64,000 nucleotides of DNA from Adineta vaga (lineage: Eukaryota; Rotifera). Every line of letters begins with the position of its first letter. Positions within the stretch are counted from its first letter, which is position 1. The notes beneath the pieces were generated by a model. It saw nothing but the letters and a program-made list of their open reading frames with translations, did not search any database and was not told the origin of the DNA. Location: positions 3,038,001 through 3,102,000 of the forward strand of contig CP075494.1 of NCBI GenBank assembly GCA_021613535.1. The letters run 5' to 3'. Shown here one piece after another: positions 10,505 to 23,263 of this stretch. The translations under genes and the position numbers were made by a program.

Positions 10505-11494
10505 CTATGAACAAAAACGAGCACTCGTCTTGACGATAGTTTGACCTGTCGTCACAGTTCTTAATTGTGTTTTGTGTGGCATAACATGATTTTGTTTCTC
10601 TAACCACAAAGCTGTTCGTACATTCCGTCTATATGCTGGAGACACGACCATATACACATAGAATGTTCCAATGTGAATTGTAAAATTTATAGTAGCACTC
10701 ACAGTTGACCAAAGACTTTCTTGTGTTAATCTTAATTGAGATTTTACTGTTGATTGAGTAGCTTGTGCATAAATATTGTAGATAAAATTAGGTAATGTAG
10801 CAATAAATGCCATTGCAAATTCAACCATCATCATTCGATTAACTTGCTGTTGAAGACGATTACGTCCAACACTTGTCCCATAACAAAGATTGTACCATGT
10901 AAGTAAACTAAAAATACCAAGAATGATCATTGATAAAATATTAGTGGCAATCAAATTAAAATAAGCAACAAAATCTTTGTATATAGCACGATCTTTGGCT
11001 AAAGCCGTGCATGAATATCCCGAATAGTAAATAGCATCTGGAATGAAGATGATTAGATAAGCAAGACTAAATATGATCACTATAATGTAAGCTCGCTTGA
11101 GAGTAAAGAAATGATGATAGCGTACATTGCGTGAAGTATTTAAAAAACGATCGATACTTGCTAAACAGATACATGTAAATGGCATGTTAAGACTCCAACG
11201 TCCTAATAGCCATCGAACTTTACAATAGAATATTGAACCGACAAGAAGATCAATACCAGTGATATTAAGAATGCAACGAGGAAAACGAGATGACCAAAAT
11301 AGTGTTAAACTACCAATGAATGAAGTAATCATGAAAATAGAAGTTGGCATTTGACGAAGCATTTTAAGACGTATGAAAACAAAAATATTCAATAAATTAC
11401 CCACTGTTCCTATACCAACAAGAATAAGCATTACATAACCATCAAAGATTTTCGAAATAGTTTGAAGACGAAGAATTTCTGCATCGTCCGACAT
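10505..11494 (-). CDS. Rhodopsin-like GPCR, intact, single exon
   Basis: 329 residues from the ATG at 11494. TM1 holds GIGTVGNLLNIFVF. TM3 begins with the conserved Cys (FYCKVRWLL) and ends LASIDRFLNTS, an IDR version of the DRY motif. The second loop Cys is in YSGYSCTALA. TM5 to TM7 follow (ILSMIILGIFSLLTWY, MMMVEFAMAFIATLPNFI, INFTIHIGTFYVYMV), then a basic tail. The layout is that of the FMRFamide or peptide receptor-like families expanded in rotifers. The ligand is unknown. Seven membrane segments place it in the plasma membrane. Confidence 0.85.
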   Translation of the reverse strand: MSDDAEILRLQTISKIFDGYVMLILVGIGTVGNLLNIFVFIRLKMLRQMPTSIFMITSFIGSLTLFWSSRFPRCILNITGIDLLVGSIFYCKVRWLLGRWSLNMPFTCICLASIDRFLNTSRNVRYHHFFTLKRAYIIVIIFSLAYLIIFIPDAIYYSGYSCTALAKDRAIYKDFVAYFNLIATNILSMIILGIFSLLTWYNLCYGTSVGRNRLQQQVNRMMMVEFAMAFIATLPNFIYNIYAQATQSTVKSQLRLTQESLWSTVSATINFTIHIGTFYVYMVVSPAYRRNVRTALWLEKQNHVMPHKTQLRTVTTGQTIVKTSARFCS

Positions 11495-13730
11495 AATTGA
11501 CTTCTATGACTTAATAAATAGTAAAAATGAGCATTCTTTTTCTCGTTAACACAGATGAGAATCTACCTCATTTTAACCGAGATTTAACTTTTAATATTAA
11601 TCAAGGCGCCTGAAGAGAGATTATACTTATGTTGAACGTTGACGCAGATGTCAACAGAAATTAACTTTTAATTAACACATCAATTTCATCTCTTTTGATT
11701 ATATTGATAATCCTTCTGTCAGAACTTTCACTTTTCAAGGCACACTTATGTTTTCTGTAGGTTGACACAAGTATACTTTAATTAAAATTGATTATGCATC
11801 TTTCTATCGGAGAAGGAGTAAAAAACACCAAACAATATCATATTTGAAAGAAAAGAAAATATGGGAATCTCATTTCAAAAGTTGACGGTGCGGGTGAATG
11901 AATAATAAAAGAAAAGATATTTACAACCTTATTGTCAAGATTATGGTCAATTGTAAAGAATTCAAAACGAATTTCTTTGATTTATAGACTGAGATCTTCT
12001 GAATACAAGAATCACCTTTCGCAAAGAATAAAAAAAATAAAGAAATGCTTTTCAATGAGTATGAAAAATAAGCGTTTATTTATATTAATTCTACTCAACA
12101 AGGATTAAAGTCATCGGATAAAATCAACAAACGAAATTCTTATCTAACCGATGGATCCGAATAAATCGCAGTCCTATATTGTGTTTTCTCAATATCTCCT
12201 CTACATTTCATAGCATAAGAATTGTTTTTATTACAAAAAACAAAGAAAGTAGTTTATTGTAGTTTTGATCATCTAGTTCTTACTCAACAAAGATAATACT
12301 AATGATCAGCAAGGTTGATTCCAATTGCACAAAAAAAGAATTTTATCAATACATCCGTCAATCATTGATAATTATCACGAAGATTTTCTTTTGGAATAAA
12401 AGCTAAATAGATATTTGTTAACTTACAAGATCTTAGAGTATCCGTAACTTCTTCATCATCATTGTGACGTTTGATCACAACTACGATAATCGCTCAATTG
12501 TAATTGATAGGAATCACAACAAAAGTAAGACAATTAATTAATAATAATAAAAGTTCCATAGGCTTTATCGCCCGAAGGGGCCGATCGCGGTTATTATTGT
12601 TAATAAAGAACATCTTTGTCTTATTTCATGTATTTAACTCGAAACGATTTTTCGCGAGCAACTGTCCGAAACCCGATGTCAGTATAACTGTGATTTTTCC
12701 ATTTTTATTCTAATCCGCATCCTCATCAAGAATATGGATGTAGATCAGATTGTCAGTTTCGGCTAAGGTTTTTTTCTTCAACGTTTCAATATGCAATATG
12801 TTAAAAAAAAGGATTATTTGAGTTGTGAGATTCCATAATTGAATATGAAGAAAACAAAGAAATATAAAATTTTTTGAATGACATTTGACACTAATTAAAA
12901 AGTACTGATATTTTGTATTTCTAGTTCAGTAGCGATTTTAATAGTTTGTTTTTAACATAAGAAAAGTCACAGAGCTAACATTATAACTACTGTCGTGATG
13001 TTTTGAAATAGATGAAAAGACTTTTGTTTCATGCAACATATCATTTCAGAAGAACTAAAGAATGGATATTATCTAAATTTTCTCTTGAATCTTCAGCGTT
13101 TGATTTTCATAAGAAATAACACGCACAAAAGAAAAGTGTTATGCTATGTATGTCAGTGTTAAACAATCAGCGTCTGATAATGAATGATATTATATTGCAC
13201 ATTATTCAAGTTAGTTATAATACGACTTTTGCGAACGTTTTAAAATACACTCTTATATTTGTTTAGAATTTAACGGGTGGTTATATTATAAGTCAAATGA
13301 TACAGTGAATAATAAGTTCATCAAAGTCTTTCACTACTTTGTTATCAAACGAAACAGGATGTTCTTTTTCTATAACAAACAAATGGTATCTAATTCTATC
13401 TCTTTTAAAATGTTCTTTAAAATACAATTTTGAATGACGTACTTTGTTATCTATATTCAAAAGTATTTTGAAAGACTGATGCTAAGATTGATTACTTCTA
13501 TTTGAAGACTTTCTACCTTGAATTATTCAAAATAAAATGCATTTTCTATGAGCCTAGACGGCACGATTTCTTTTAACTAACAGCGTATTCATAATATAAA
13601 TAACAAGTCATTGACTATTTTATAGATTATGTTTGCAAACGCATTGCTTCATTTCTCGCCAACTCTAATCGTCAATAATATACTATTTTAAGTCGCATAC
13701 AAGACCTTTCTCTTTCACATTCAAGTAATT
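11495..13730. other. Long spacer between divergent GPCR genes
   Basis: About 2.2 kb of AT-rich sequence without a recognisable gene. At 12566-12590 there is an isolated GC-rich patch (CGCCCGAAGGGGCCGATCGCGG) flanked by ATTATTA-type strings. At 12714-12745 there is a partial copy of the dispersed hairpin (CCGCATCCTCATCAAGA, then GGATGTAG). The 69-codon open frame at 12504-12713 has no family features. Confidence 0.5.
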
Positions 13731-14711
13731 ATGTCTCTATTAGCAATATTGAATTCCATTCAAACCAACTTATTTAGATTTGGTGGTCCATTCTTAATTA
13801 TTAATGCTACAATTAGCTGTTTACTCAATCTATTCGTCTTTACAACAAATACTCTTAGAAAAAATCCCTGTGCAATTTGTTTCATTGCTGTTAGTATTGC
13901 AAATGTATTATTTGTCTATTTCAGTTTCATTCCTCTCGTAATGCAAGTTGGATACGATATCGACCCAAGTTCAACAAATATTGTTTATTGTCGCTTTCGA
14001 TTTTATACTTCGTATGTCTTCGGTTGTTTGGGACCATTTTATATGATTTTAGCATCAATCGATCGTTCAATAGTAACTTCAAGAGATGCTGGCATACGAA
14101 AACGAAGCACAAGTTGTTTAGCCATAACGTGTATCATTGTTCTAGCTCTCTTCTGGATGATATTCCATATTCATGCATTTATCTTTACAGAAATCATACA
14201 ATTTGGACCAAATATGTTTCTCTGTTATTTTCAACCTGGAAATTATACAGTCTTTATGACTTATTATTCACTTCTATTCAATGCAATAATACCACCTCTG
14301 TTGATGATCATGTTTGGACTTTGGACAATTAAGAATGTCAGTACAGTACACAATAACGTACATCCCACTGGTTTATTGATGAATGCATCGACAAACATGG
14401 GAAGAAGACATATTATTCATTCGAAAGATCATCAATTAATGAAGATGTTATTGGTTGATATCGTTGTCTATATTATCTTTCGAATTCCGTTCACCATATA
14501 TCTCATTTACCAACAAATAACTCAATATCAATTAAAATCAAGTGATCAAATCGCGATAGATTACTTTATCCTAAACGTCACTTATTTTCTTTTCATCATT
14601 GTACCAGCCATTAATTGTTACACTAATCTATTGATTTCGAAAACATTTCGTGCCGAATTAAAACAAACCTTTTTACATTGTCAAATATTCCGTTTAGTTC
14701 GACCATCATGA
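13731..14711 (+). CDS. Rhodopsin-like GPCR, intact, single exon
   Basis: 326 residues. TM1 has ISCLLNLFVF, lacking the usual Gly-Asn pair. TM3 starts YCRFRFYTS and ends LASIDRSIVTS. The loop Cys is in MFLCYFQPG. TM5 (LLFNAIIPPLLMIMFGLW) is followed by a long third loop of about 40 residues, TM6 (LLVDIVVYIIFRIPF) and TM7 (YFLFIIVPAINCYTNLL, close to the NPxxY region). It is a peptide-type receptor of unknown ligand, in the same family style as the other receptors here. Its stop codon overlaps the beginning of a G-rich hairpin arm. Confidence 0.85.
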   Translation: MSLLAILNSIQTNLFRFGGPFLIINATISCLLNLFVFTTNTLRKNPCAICFIAVSIANVLFVYFSFIPLVMQVGYDIDPSSTNIVYCRFRFYTSYVFGCLGPFYMILASIDRSIVTSRDAGIRKRSTSCLAITCIIVLALFWMIFHIHAFIFTEIIQFGPNMFLCYFQPGNYTVFMTYYSLLFNAIIPPLLMIMFGLWTIKNVSTVHNNVHPTGLLMNASTNMGRRHIIHSKDHQLMKMLLVDIVVYIIFRIPFTIYLIYQQITQYQLKSSDQIAIDYFILNVTYFLFIIVPAINCYTNLLISKTFRAELKQTFLHCQIFRLVRPS

Positions 14712-14727
14712 GGGTGTGCATGAGGAT
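14709..14727. repeat. Single G-rich arm of the dispersed hairpin family
   Basis: GAGGGTGTGCATGAGGA starts inside the TGA stop codon of the preceding receptor. No convincing complementary arm follows, so it is a half copy. Confidence 0.45.
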
Positions 14728-15173
14728 TTTTTCTTTTTTTATGCGCATATGTTTGGATCCTGAGAATATATTCTGTTAACAGGAACAAATTCTCACATAT
14801 ATCCGCTGTGAGTTTCTCTACACTTCAATGAAAGTTTTTCTGATTAACTTAGAGAAATAGAATCACGTAGAAACGATACTTTCGAATATTAATTGCAGAT
14901 TTTTTACAAAGACAATTCAACATACATAATGAACTCATTCTATATACGATAAATGTATTTTTCTAAATAGAATTAATTCAATCCAAACTACAAATTCTTC
15001 GATATTTTGTTAATTCTAAGAATAAAAGACAATTTGTTTTTTTTTCTTCTTAATGTATTTGATTTTCCTCTCTATACTGAACTAATATCACAAATTATAT
15101 CAAGAACATATATTTCATGAATTAAATGACATACTTTCATTTAACATTAATTAATAAAGGTCATTGTTAGAAA
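14728..15173. other. Spacer
   Basis: AT-rich, no gene seen. Confidence 0.5.
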
Positions 15174-18100
15174 ATGTATCTTTTACGGGCATTTATTTTT
15201 ATGATTTTATATCATTCAATTAATGTTCATTATATAATGTATCATTCGAATGATGAAAATCATTTCTTTTCATCTTATGATTGTCTTTATGCTGTTTGGG
15301 ATATGGGCGATCAATTGTTTACTAATGCACCTTATATTCGTAATTATTATTTAATTCCATATTGTCGAAGACCAGATTCTCATGAAAAAGAACATTCAAC
15401 ACATTCCATCGATGAAAATCTTGTCAAAATGATCAATTCAAAAGAATTCAAACTACAAAATATTACTAGCAATCATTTACTTAATTGGTCATTACCAATT
15501 GATGTTGTTGAAGAATATGAAATGAAAAATGAAAGTGTTTTCTATAATTGTTCATTACCATGGTTTGGTAGAAAATGTCAATATAAATTTCCTTATGATA
15601 TATCAATGACATTTAATGATATTGTTAATGAAACCTTTCATCATCGTTCAGCTGAATCATTCAAAACTGGAACATGTTATCGTTTTATTGAAAACTGTAA
15701 TGATGAATTATGGCCATTGTGTCTCGATTGGCGAGAAATTTGTGATCAAAAAATTGATTGTCCAAATGGCGAAGATGAACAATTTTGTGAAGAATTAGAA
15801 TCAAATGAATGTAATTCAAATGAATATCGATGTCATAATGGTCAATGTATTCCTTTGGAATTTGCATTTGAAAGTCTTAGTAGTGTCGATTGTTTAGATG
15901 GAAGTGATGAAGCTGAAGTTTATATAAAGCCAGGTCTTGGTAAACCATCAACGTATAATCAAAATTGTATTAATTTACCAATATTTCGATGTGAAGAAAG
16001 AACTGCACGATATCCTCGACAATTTGTATGTGGAGATGGTCAATATGGTCATGGGCCATATATGCCAAAAACTACAACTATTTGTGAAAATAATCGAGAT
16101 AAAGAAATGAGTCGACAGTTACTTGAGTCATTGAATCATATTGAAGATGGAACTTGTCGTGATGCATTTTATTGCACACTTCATTTCCGAAACAAGTCAG
16201 GTAAGAAAAATCTTATATAGATATTTTTACGAAAAGAACTTTGCTAACATCCACATGGTTCTTTCTGAAGGTTTATTGGTGGAAACTTGCGATTCTTTAC
16301 AAGACAAATGTTCATCCGAATGGTTAGTTCTACCGAAAAAACCAACGATGTTTGGCTTTTTTCAATTTATCTATTTTACTAATCGTTCAGTTGACAAATT
16401 TAAAGAGAATATTCAATCTGATTTGGTATGTTTTGACATCGAAAAATGTCCTGCATTAACAAATGTAATCGTCAATATCACAACAATTAATGGATTGACT
16501 TGTACTCCTACATCGATTTTGACAAATCGTGATCAATTGTCTAATTTTAAAGAACTGATATTGAGTTTCAACAAAGTTATTCGAGAATTTTTAACTAAAG
16601 GTACTGATATTTCGTGTAAGAATTCAAATGAATTCCATTGTAATCAATCATTGAAATGTATTTCATATCATCATGTTCGAGATGGTCATCCAGACTGTTC
16701 TTTTGAAGAAGATGAAGAATATTTAGATTCATGTTCATGGAATGATTCCAGACGATTTCAATGTCCACGAATCGATAATTTATGCTTGTCACCAGTTGCG
16801 ATTAGAAATGGTTTTCCAGACTGCAGAGACAGAGAAGATGAAACTATTTATCACAAACAAGATTTTAATAAGACAACACCATATTCAGAATATTGTCTTG
16901 GTTTATTAGCACAACATGTATCTTACAAAAAATATAATGATTCTGAACATTGTAAATTATGGCCATGTAATAGTCCATATGTTCATTGTGATAAGATTTG
17001 GGATTGTCCAAATGGTTTCGATGAACTTAATTGTTCCTATACAAATTGTTCGTCGAATGAACATGAATGTGAAGATACAAGTTTGAGATCAACTTACTGC
17101 CTCCCAGTGATCAAATAGTCGATGAAATTAAACATACTTGTAATCGGCAGGAACCTCGACAACTCTATTTCATTAATGGAAGTACTATAAACGAAAGCGA
17201 ATACTATTCGTGAAGCCAAACAAAATGTCTTCATGGAAATAACATTTGTCTCACTAAACCGATATCACTAATAATCGGTGAAGAAGACGTGTGTCTCTAT
17301 GATACATATATACCTATAATGTACGAAAGTCATTCTATTATGTCGCTTGATACAGGGAGACAACTGTGTGGTTTGAAGACAATTATCGAGCAAGAGCGAA
17401 AAGAACCGTTTGTAACCGCTTTTAGATTAGGCTATTTTCCCGTAGTAACTTCGTTATCTTCTATCAAACACATTTCAATCATAGATGAAGAGAAAAAGAA
17501 ATATGCACCTATGAATATATCACAAACATGGTTTTGTCATCGAGGTATTCTCGTCTTATCTGGAAATAATCAAACAAAAACATGTCTTTGTCCGCCAAGT
17601 TATTTTGGATCACAATGTCAATGGCAAAGTCAACGAATTAGTCTTACACTTCAAATTATTTTACCTCGAGCAACATTTATTAGTGCTAGTTTTCAAATAA
17701 TCATTATGTTAATCAATGAACAAGATGAAATAGTTGGTAATCATGAAGAAATTCTCTTTACACCAGCTCGAGATTGTCAAACTAAATTTCATCTTTATCT
17801 TTTGTATCCACAACGACCAAAATCCATATCAAACAATTATTCAATTCGTATAGATCTGTTTAATAAAATAACATTAAAACATTGGACAAGTTGGTATTTA
17901 TCAATACCATTTCAATTTCTTCCTGTTAATCGAATTTCAACTCAATTATTTATTCCAATAGAACAAACAATCAAAGAATGTTCTTTGTTATGTGGATTAC
18001 ATGGTCAATGTCTTCAATATACAAATAATCAATCCAAATATTTTTGTCAATGTGATCAAAGATATTCAGGTCGATTTTGTAATCAATCTTATCAATGTCA

Positions 18101-19891
18101 ATGTTCACAAGAGTCATTTTGTCATTCTCCAAATATTTGTATTTGTCCTTTGGATCGATTTGGATCAAAATGTTATTTAAAACGATCAATTTGTTTTTCA
18201 ATAAATAATCCCTGTCAAAACGGAGGATTATGTATTCCAACAGATGATCGCATTAATTTACATGGATATTCTTGTTTTTGTAAAGAACGTTATTTTGGAT
18301 TACATTGTGAATATTTAAGTTCTCCTGTTAGTCTTAAATTAGATGAAACAATTACAAAAACTTCATCATTTGTATTTATTCATTTTATTACTACATTTCA
18401 ACATGCAAAACATGGACGAACAACAATTATGAAGAAAATCCCATTCGATAATGATACAATTATATTTTATATTTCAAAACAATTTCATCTTATTTTTCTT
18501 CAGTTATTAAATCAAAGTTATTATTTAGCAATTGTTCGAGAAACATTTATTCCATTTGAAAATATTTATGGAGAAATCTTATCAAAACAAAATTGTCCTC
18601 ATGCAAGACAATATTTAAATTCAACATTTCTTGAATATGAACAAATTTATTATCCAAAATATTATTCAGTTATTTGTCGACAATATTTACATTTATTATG
18701 TTTTTATGATGAAAATTTATTATGTATTTGTGATCTTGATCGTTTTGCTAATTGTTTTGAATTTAATCATACAATTGATAATGATTGTCAAGGACATAAT
18801 GATTGTCAAAATAATGGTCAATGTTTTCAAAATAATCAAACATGTCCAACAATGTCAATTTGTGCTTGTCAAAATTGTTTTTATGGTGGAAAATGTCAAC
18901 GGAAGGAAATATTTTATCGCTTGATCCTATTATTGGTTATTATATTAAACCAAATCTTTCATTTTATCATCAACCATCGATTATTAAAGTCACAATGATT
19001 ATAACACTTACAATATTTATTTTAGGTTTAATTGATGTTTTATTATCAATTTTAACATTTCATATGAAAAATCCTCGAGAAGTTGGATGTGGTTATTATC
19101 TTTTAGCATCATCAATTATTTCATTATTTATGATTATTATGTTAGCAATGAAATTTCTTCAATTGATACTTTCACAAATGAAAATTATTCAAAATGAATA
19201 TCAATTGTTAGTTAGTTGTAAATCAATGAATATGCTTCTCAAATCTTTATTAGCGTCTTATGAATGGATTATTGCATGTGTAGCTACAGAAAGAGTTATT
19301 AATACAATCAGTGGTCCCAAGTTTAATAAAAAGAAAAGTCAACAATTTGCTAAATGGGTTATTCCAATTGTGATCGGTTTAACATTTATTTCACATTTAC
19401 ATGATCCATATTATCGAGAATTACTTAATGATACTGATGAAGATGATCAACGAATTTGGTGTTTTGTTCGATATCCATCGATCGTTCATAATTATAATTA
19501 TTTCATTACACTCATGCACTTTGTTGGACCATTGATAGCTAATATAATTTCTGCTATTTTAATTATTATCTTTGTAAGTCGTAGTCGATCCACTGCTCAA
19601 CGAAATAAATCATTTCATCAACATTTACAAGAACAATTAAAGCGACATAAACATCTTTTAATTTCACCATTAGCATTAATTTTGTTAGGAACACCTCGTA
19701 TGATATTTTCATTTGTTACTGGATGTATGCGAACACCACGTGATTCATGGCTATATGTTATTGGTTATTATGTTTCGTTTATACCACCAATATTAACCTT
19801 TCCGACATTTGTATTACCATCAGAGAATTATAGAAAAGTCTTTCGAAGTGCAATTCAACAACAAAAAAGTCGATTTCTATCCATGTTTTAA
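15174..19891 (+). pseudogene. Large LDLa/EGF adhesion-style 7TM receptor gene with three lesions
   Basis: Signal peptide from the ATG at 15174, then an ectodomain with LDL-receptor class A modules (such as CLDWREICDQKIDCPNGEDE and CSFEEDEE-type acidic calcium boxes), then EGF modules (CGLHGQC, CQNGGLC, CFCKERYFGLHC), and finally seven membrane segments (18960-19850) with EVGCGYYLLASS and HDPYYREL motifs. One intron (16201-16270) is clean. Three breaks follow: a one-base loss near 17101-17107, an in-frame TGA at 17211-17213, and another one-base shift near 18897-18902 just before the 7TM part. Domain coding is otherwise continuous and well conserved, so inactivation is recent, or some breaks are assembly errors. 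Intact relatives would be cell-surface receptors with ligand-binding ectodomains. Confidence 0.75.
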
Positions 19892-20793
19892 ACAAACAAT
19901 TCTTTTGAAAATATTTATTCATTGCTTTACGTATTCATCAATCGCTAATGCTTCTTGTTTTTTTTGTCACTTCTGTCATGATATATGAGCTTTAGTATCT
20001 AGATGATTTATACTTTGAGAGAGTGGGTGTAATAATAAAAGATAAAATATCCTCACCTCGTCCACATCCAACTCATGTATTGACTTCAGATGATTAATAC
20101 ACTATTTCGTCGCTATTTGGAGAAACGCGTTTTGACATGTGTTGATCGTTCTCACAGTATATTTGCAGTGAAAAAGAGAGGAAACGAAATATATAATTAT
20201 ATTACTTCGTCTTCCAACACGGGAACATAAAAAAAATTAGTGCATATTGGCAAGCTACGAATAAAGGTAAGATTGAGAGAAGGTCTAAGTAACCATGAGT
20301 AGATAGAGTTAGACGAAGGTTAATATATAAGTGCAATTCCAATTCTGTGCAGTTTTTTATTCTGACTTTCATTTATCTACACAGATAGATGAAAATAAAA
20401 TAGTTTAAGGGTCTCCATAATGACATTCTAGGTCTAACTGAGGAGGACTTGGACGAGTACACAAAGATTGCAGTTCATATGGCGGAGAAGGATGATTGAT
20501 TGTAAGAACATTATGCCGCACTTGTTCTTCGATACAGTCCATAAGAACACTCATCAAGAATAACTACATTTTGAACAGATTTCATTCCTGTTTAAGCGAA
20601 ATAATACTTTTTCAAGGGAACATAAACTATCAGTTCAATTCAATTTTTTGGTATTTGATCAGTTTATTTTGTATATGATTATTATTAAGCATTGTTCATA
20701 ACAAATATTACCTATTCATTATTCATTTTGATGGTGTATGTTCAGTGTGGGAGCAAAGAAGAGAAAATGACACACTCAGTAAATATTGTTGTA
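19892..20793. other. Spacer with a coding-like snippet
   Basis: A weak hairpin-family copy is at 20024-20100 (GAGAGTGGGTGT, then CCTCACCTCGTCCACATCC). Bases 20413-20497 encode LHNDILGLTEEDLDEYTK followed by IAVHMAEKDD and a stop, with higher GC than its surroundings. It looks like the end of a former exon but I found no other part. The rest shows no gene. Confidence 0.35.
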
Positions 20794-21720
20794 TTATTCA
20801 CAATCATATTGTACAATATATTCTGGATACGCTTGATAATGATTAAAAATACAAAACTGATCATTTCTATCTCCATCATAATTAAGTGCAGAATTATATC
20901 CATAAGGCAAGGATTTGAAACCTGATCTACCTGCTATGGATTTTCCGAGTAATACTTGACAAATAAATAATTCTCGACGATGTGGAGTTTTTCTCAGAAC
21001 AAAAGGATCATTATTAGAATAATTGGCATGAACAGCAAAATATACTCCATCACCTATCAGACCACCTGGACAATAACTATGACAGAATCCTTGATATATA
21101 ATCAATTTCTGTTGGACTAATGAAGCTGTTCCATGAATAAGACGTGTACTAGTTGAAGATATTGCCTTTTGTACTTGTTGAAACATAAGCCAGATTCGAA
21201 TATTTTGAATTCGAATGATTGAATAAATGACTACCGATGATTTTTTAAGTGATTTTGTAAAGAAATCTGATATATCTTGAAATTCTTGAGATGATCGAGA
21301 AAGAGTAATGAGTGTCACTGGTGATTCAATCATTGATACAGAAGTCCAATGTGTTGGAAGTGTAATAGTAGAATCAGGTATTAAGAAATTTCGAAGTTTC
21401 AATTCTTGATTAAGAATTTCAAATATCGATTTATCAATAAGAGATTTTCCTTCTGTACTGAATTGAGTTAAATAAACAGTGATGTTTTTTAATTGAGAAT
21501 CTGTTTTCTTAACGACAAAATCGTATGGATCGTTGGTCAGTTGCATCAGTTCATAGTTAATACCATCGCCGATTTTATCATACAATGTATTTGATATAGT
21601 TGATTGTCCATTTTTCCACAATGCGTTAAGTTCTTCTTGAAGTTGACAAAGATCATCCAGTTGAAGATCACCCAAATAGCAAATACCCATACTAGCCAGT
21701 TTAGCAGCATGCATAGCCAT
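20794..21720 (-). CDS. PARP-type ADP-ribosyltransferase (ARTD)
   Basis: 308 residues, one exon, from the ATG at 21720. The catalytic domain spans about residues 125-308. RLIHGT holds the NAD-binding His196. GDGVYFAVHANYS holds the Tyr227 of the G-x-Y-F motif. LFICQVLLGKSIAG and DQFCIFNHYQAYPEYIVQY form the end of the fold. The third triad position lies in PEYIVQY, and I cannot say without an alignment whether the enzyme makes chains or single ADP-ribose marks. The closest style is the PARP14/15 group, but no macro or WWE domain precedes it. The N-terminal 120 residues are helical and unassigned. Target unknown, probably nuclear or cytosolic. The frame is intact. Confidence 0.8.
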   Translation of the reverse strand: MAMHAAKLASMGICYLGDLQLDDLCQLQEELNALWKNGQSTISNTLYDKIGDGINYELMQLTNDPYDFVVKKTDSQLKNITVYLTQFSTEGKSLIDKSIFEILNQELKLRNFLIPDSTITLPTHWTSVSMIESPVTLITLSRSSQEFQDISDFFTKSLKKSSVVIYSIIRIQNIRIWLMFQQVQKAISSTSTRLIHGTASLVQQKLIIYQGFCHSYCPGGLIGDGVYFAVHANYSNNDPFVLRKTPHRRELFICQVLLGKSIAGRSGFKSLPYGYNSALNYDGDRNDQFCIFNHYQAYPEYIVQYDCE

Positions 21721-23263
21721 GTGTTCGTTATAATGAGAACGAAAGAGAGAAAAGAAGAATCATGCATTCAAAACATCAGTATAACGAGCGTAATTGCAAA
21801 ACGCAATAACACATGACGATAAAAACACAATTTTTGTTATGATGTTTTTTCTATGTAACTGGCGAGGTCATAAGTAGTTGAAATCAATTCTTTTTGACAA
21901 AAACGAAGTGTTTGAGTAAATATAATGAAACACGTCGATCATAACGAAGAAGATAGGTTAGGATATCATTGATATAAACATATCTTGTTGTTGATTGAAA
22001 TAATTTACTTATACATTTCATTTCTTTATAACGTAAAATATAAACTTCGAAACTTCTATATGAACAAATTATAATTCCGAATTGAATTATTGACCAAAAT
22101 TGATGAAAAGGAGATGCACAGAACAGATTCGCCTCTGATACAGAGATCGAAAGTTCCGACTGTCAAAAATCATTGTACGGTCTTTGCACTTTACTGATTG
22201 GTCCAAAAAGAAGATGAAAACCAAAGGACTATTGAAATCGAGGTTGATTTTGACTATGAGAAGATCCATTAACAACCGAAAATAGTTTATAAGTAGTTAA
22301 ATTTAAAATATTGAAAAAATTGTTGACAGATATAGATGATCGAGAGTATCTTTTTATGTTCGATATTCTTATTCCCGCAAGCTTTCTAACTACTAAAACC
22401 AAATGATGACATAATTATATAAAAAGAATTCATTGTTCATTATGATTTAAGATGTAGATCGTAACTAAAGTGAAAATACGACGTTGTGATTATCATTTAC
22501 GTAGTCAATTACAAAGGATATCAGTGTCTTTCTGAATTTCTTGTTTGTTGTACAGAACTATGTAGGATGATGTCAGTACGAAGAAAATAATTTTAAAAGT
22601 AAGAAGAAGATAAGATAAATTATACAAATGTTGAGAAAGTTTAATTTGTGCAAGAATAGAGAGAATTGAATTACTCATGTCAATTGTGTTGCAATAGAGT
22701 CGTGCACATTCAATTTGAATCATTTTGAAAGTTCTATTTTAGTTAATATGCGATTCCCATTCGATACTTTTCTCAGTCAATGTAACTCCAACCGAGATCC
22801 AATTACTCTCAGTGCGACATGTTTGAACAATTTCATAACAATCATTGATGTCACAACATCAGTTGTTCGTGAGGGTAATGTTTGCATGAGAACTCCTTCA
22901 TTAGAAGAGATATCTCTAATTTCTGTTCGACTAATGGCGTGCATACTTTTATTATATAACCAACGGTAACAGACCAATAGTAAATGTGTAGAAAAATGAC
23001 ACATTTAAAGAAAGAAATAGATAACATGATCTTCTTATATATTATTCTCGTATCAATTCGTGATATCACTTTTTTTAAATGATGACGATTCTTCTATATT
23101 AATAAGATAAGTCTTTCGATTTAACTTTGCATGTGGGGTTTTTTACTCTTCATTAAAAGAGAAAACAGATTAATTTACTTTTCAAACTAATTGATAATAA
23201 TAATCAACATCTCAATCTCTCTCTATATATATTCTCTGCAAATATTTAAAAATAAAGATAATA
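21721..23263. other. Spacer
   Basis: No supportable gene. Overlapping open frames on both strands at 22715-23069 (up to 84 codons) have no family pattern, and their overlap argues against coding. Confidence 0.45.

Noticed and set aside
22715-23069. Open frames on both strands
   Set aside because: They overlap in antisense with no family features and no splice partners.
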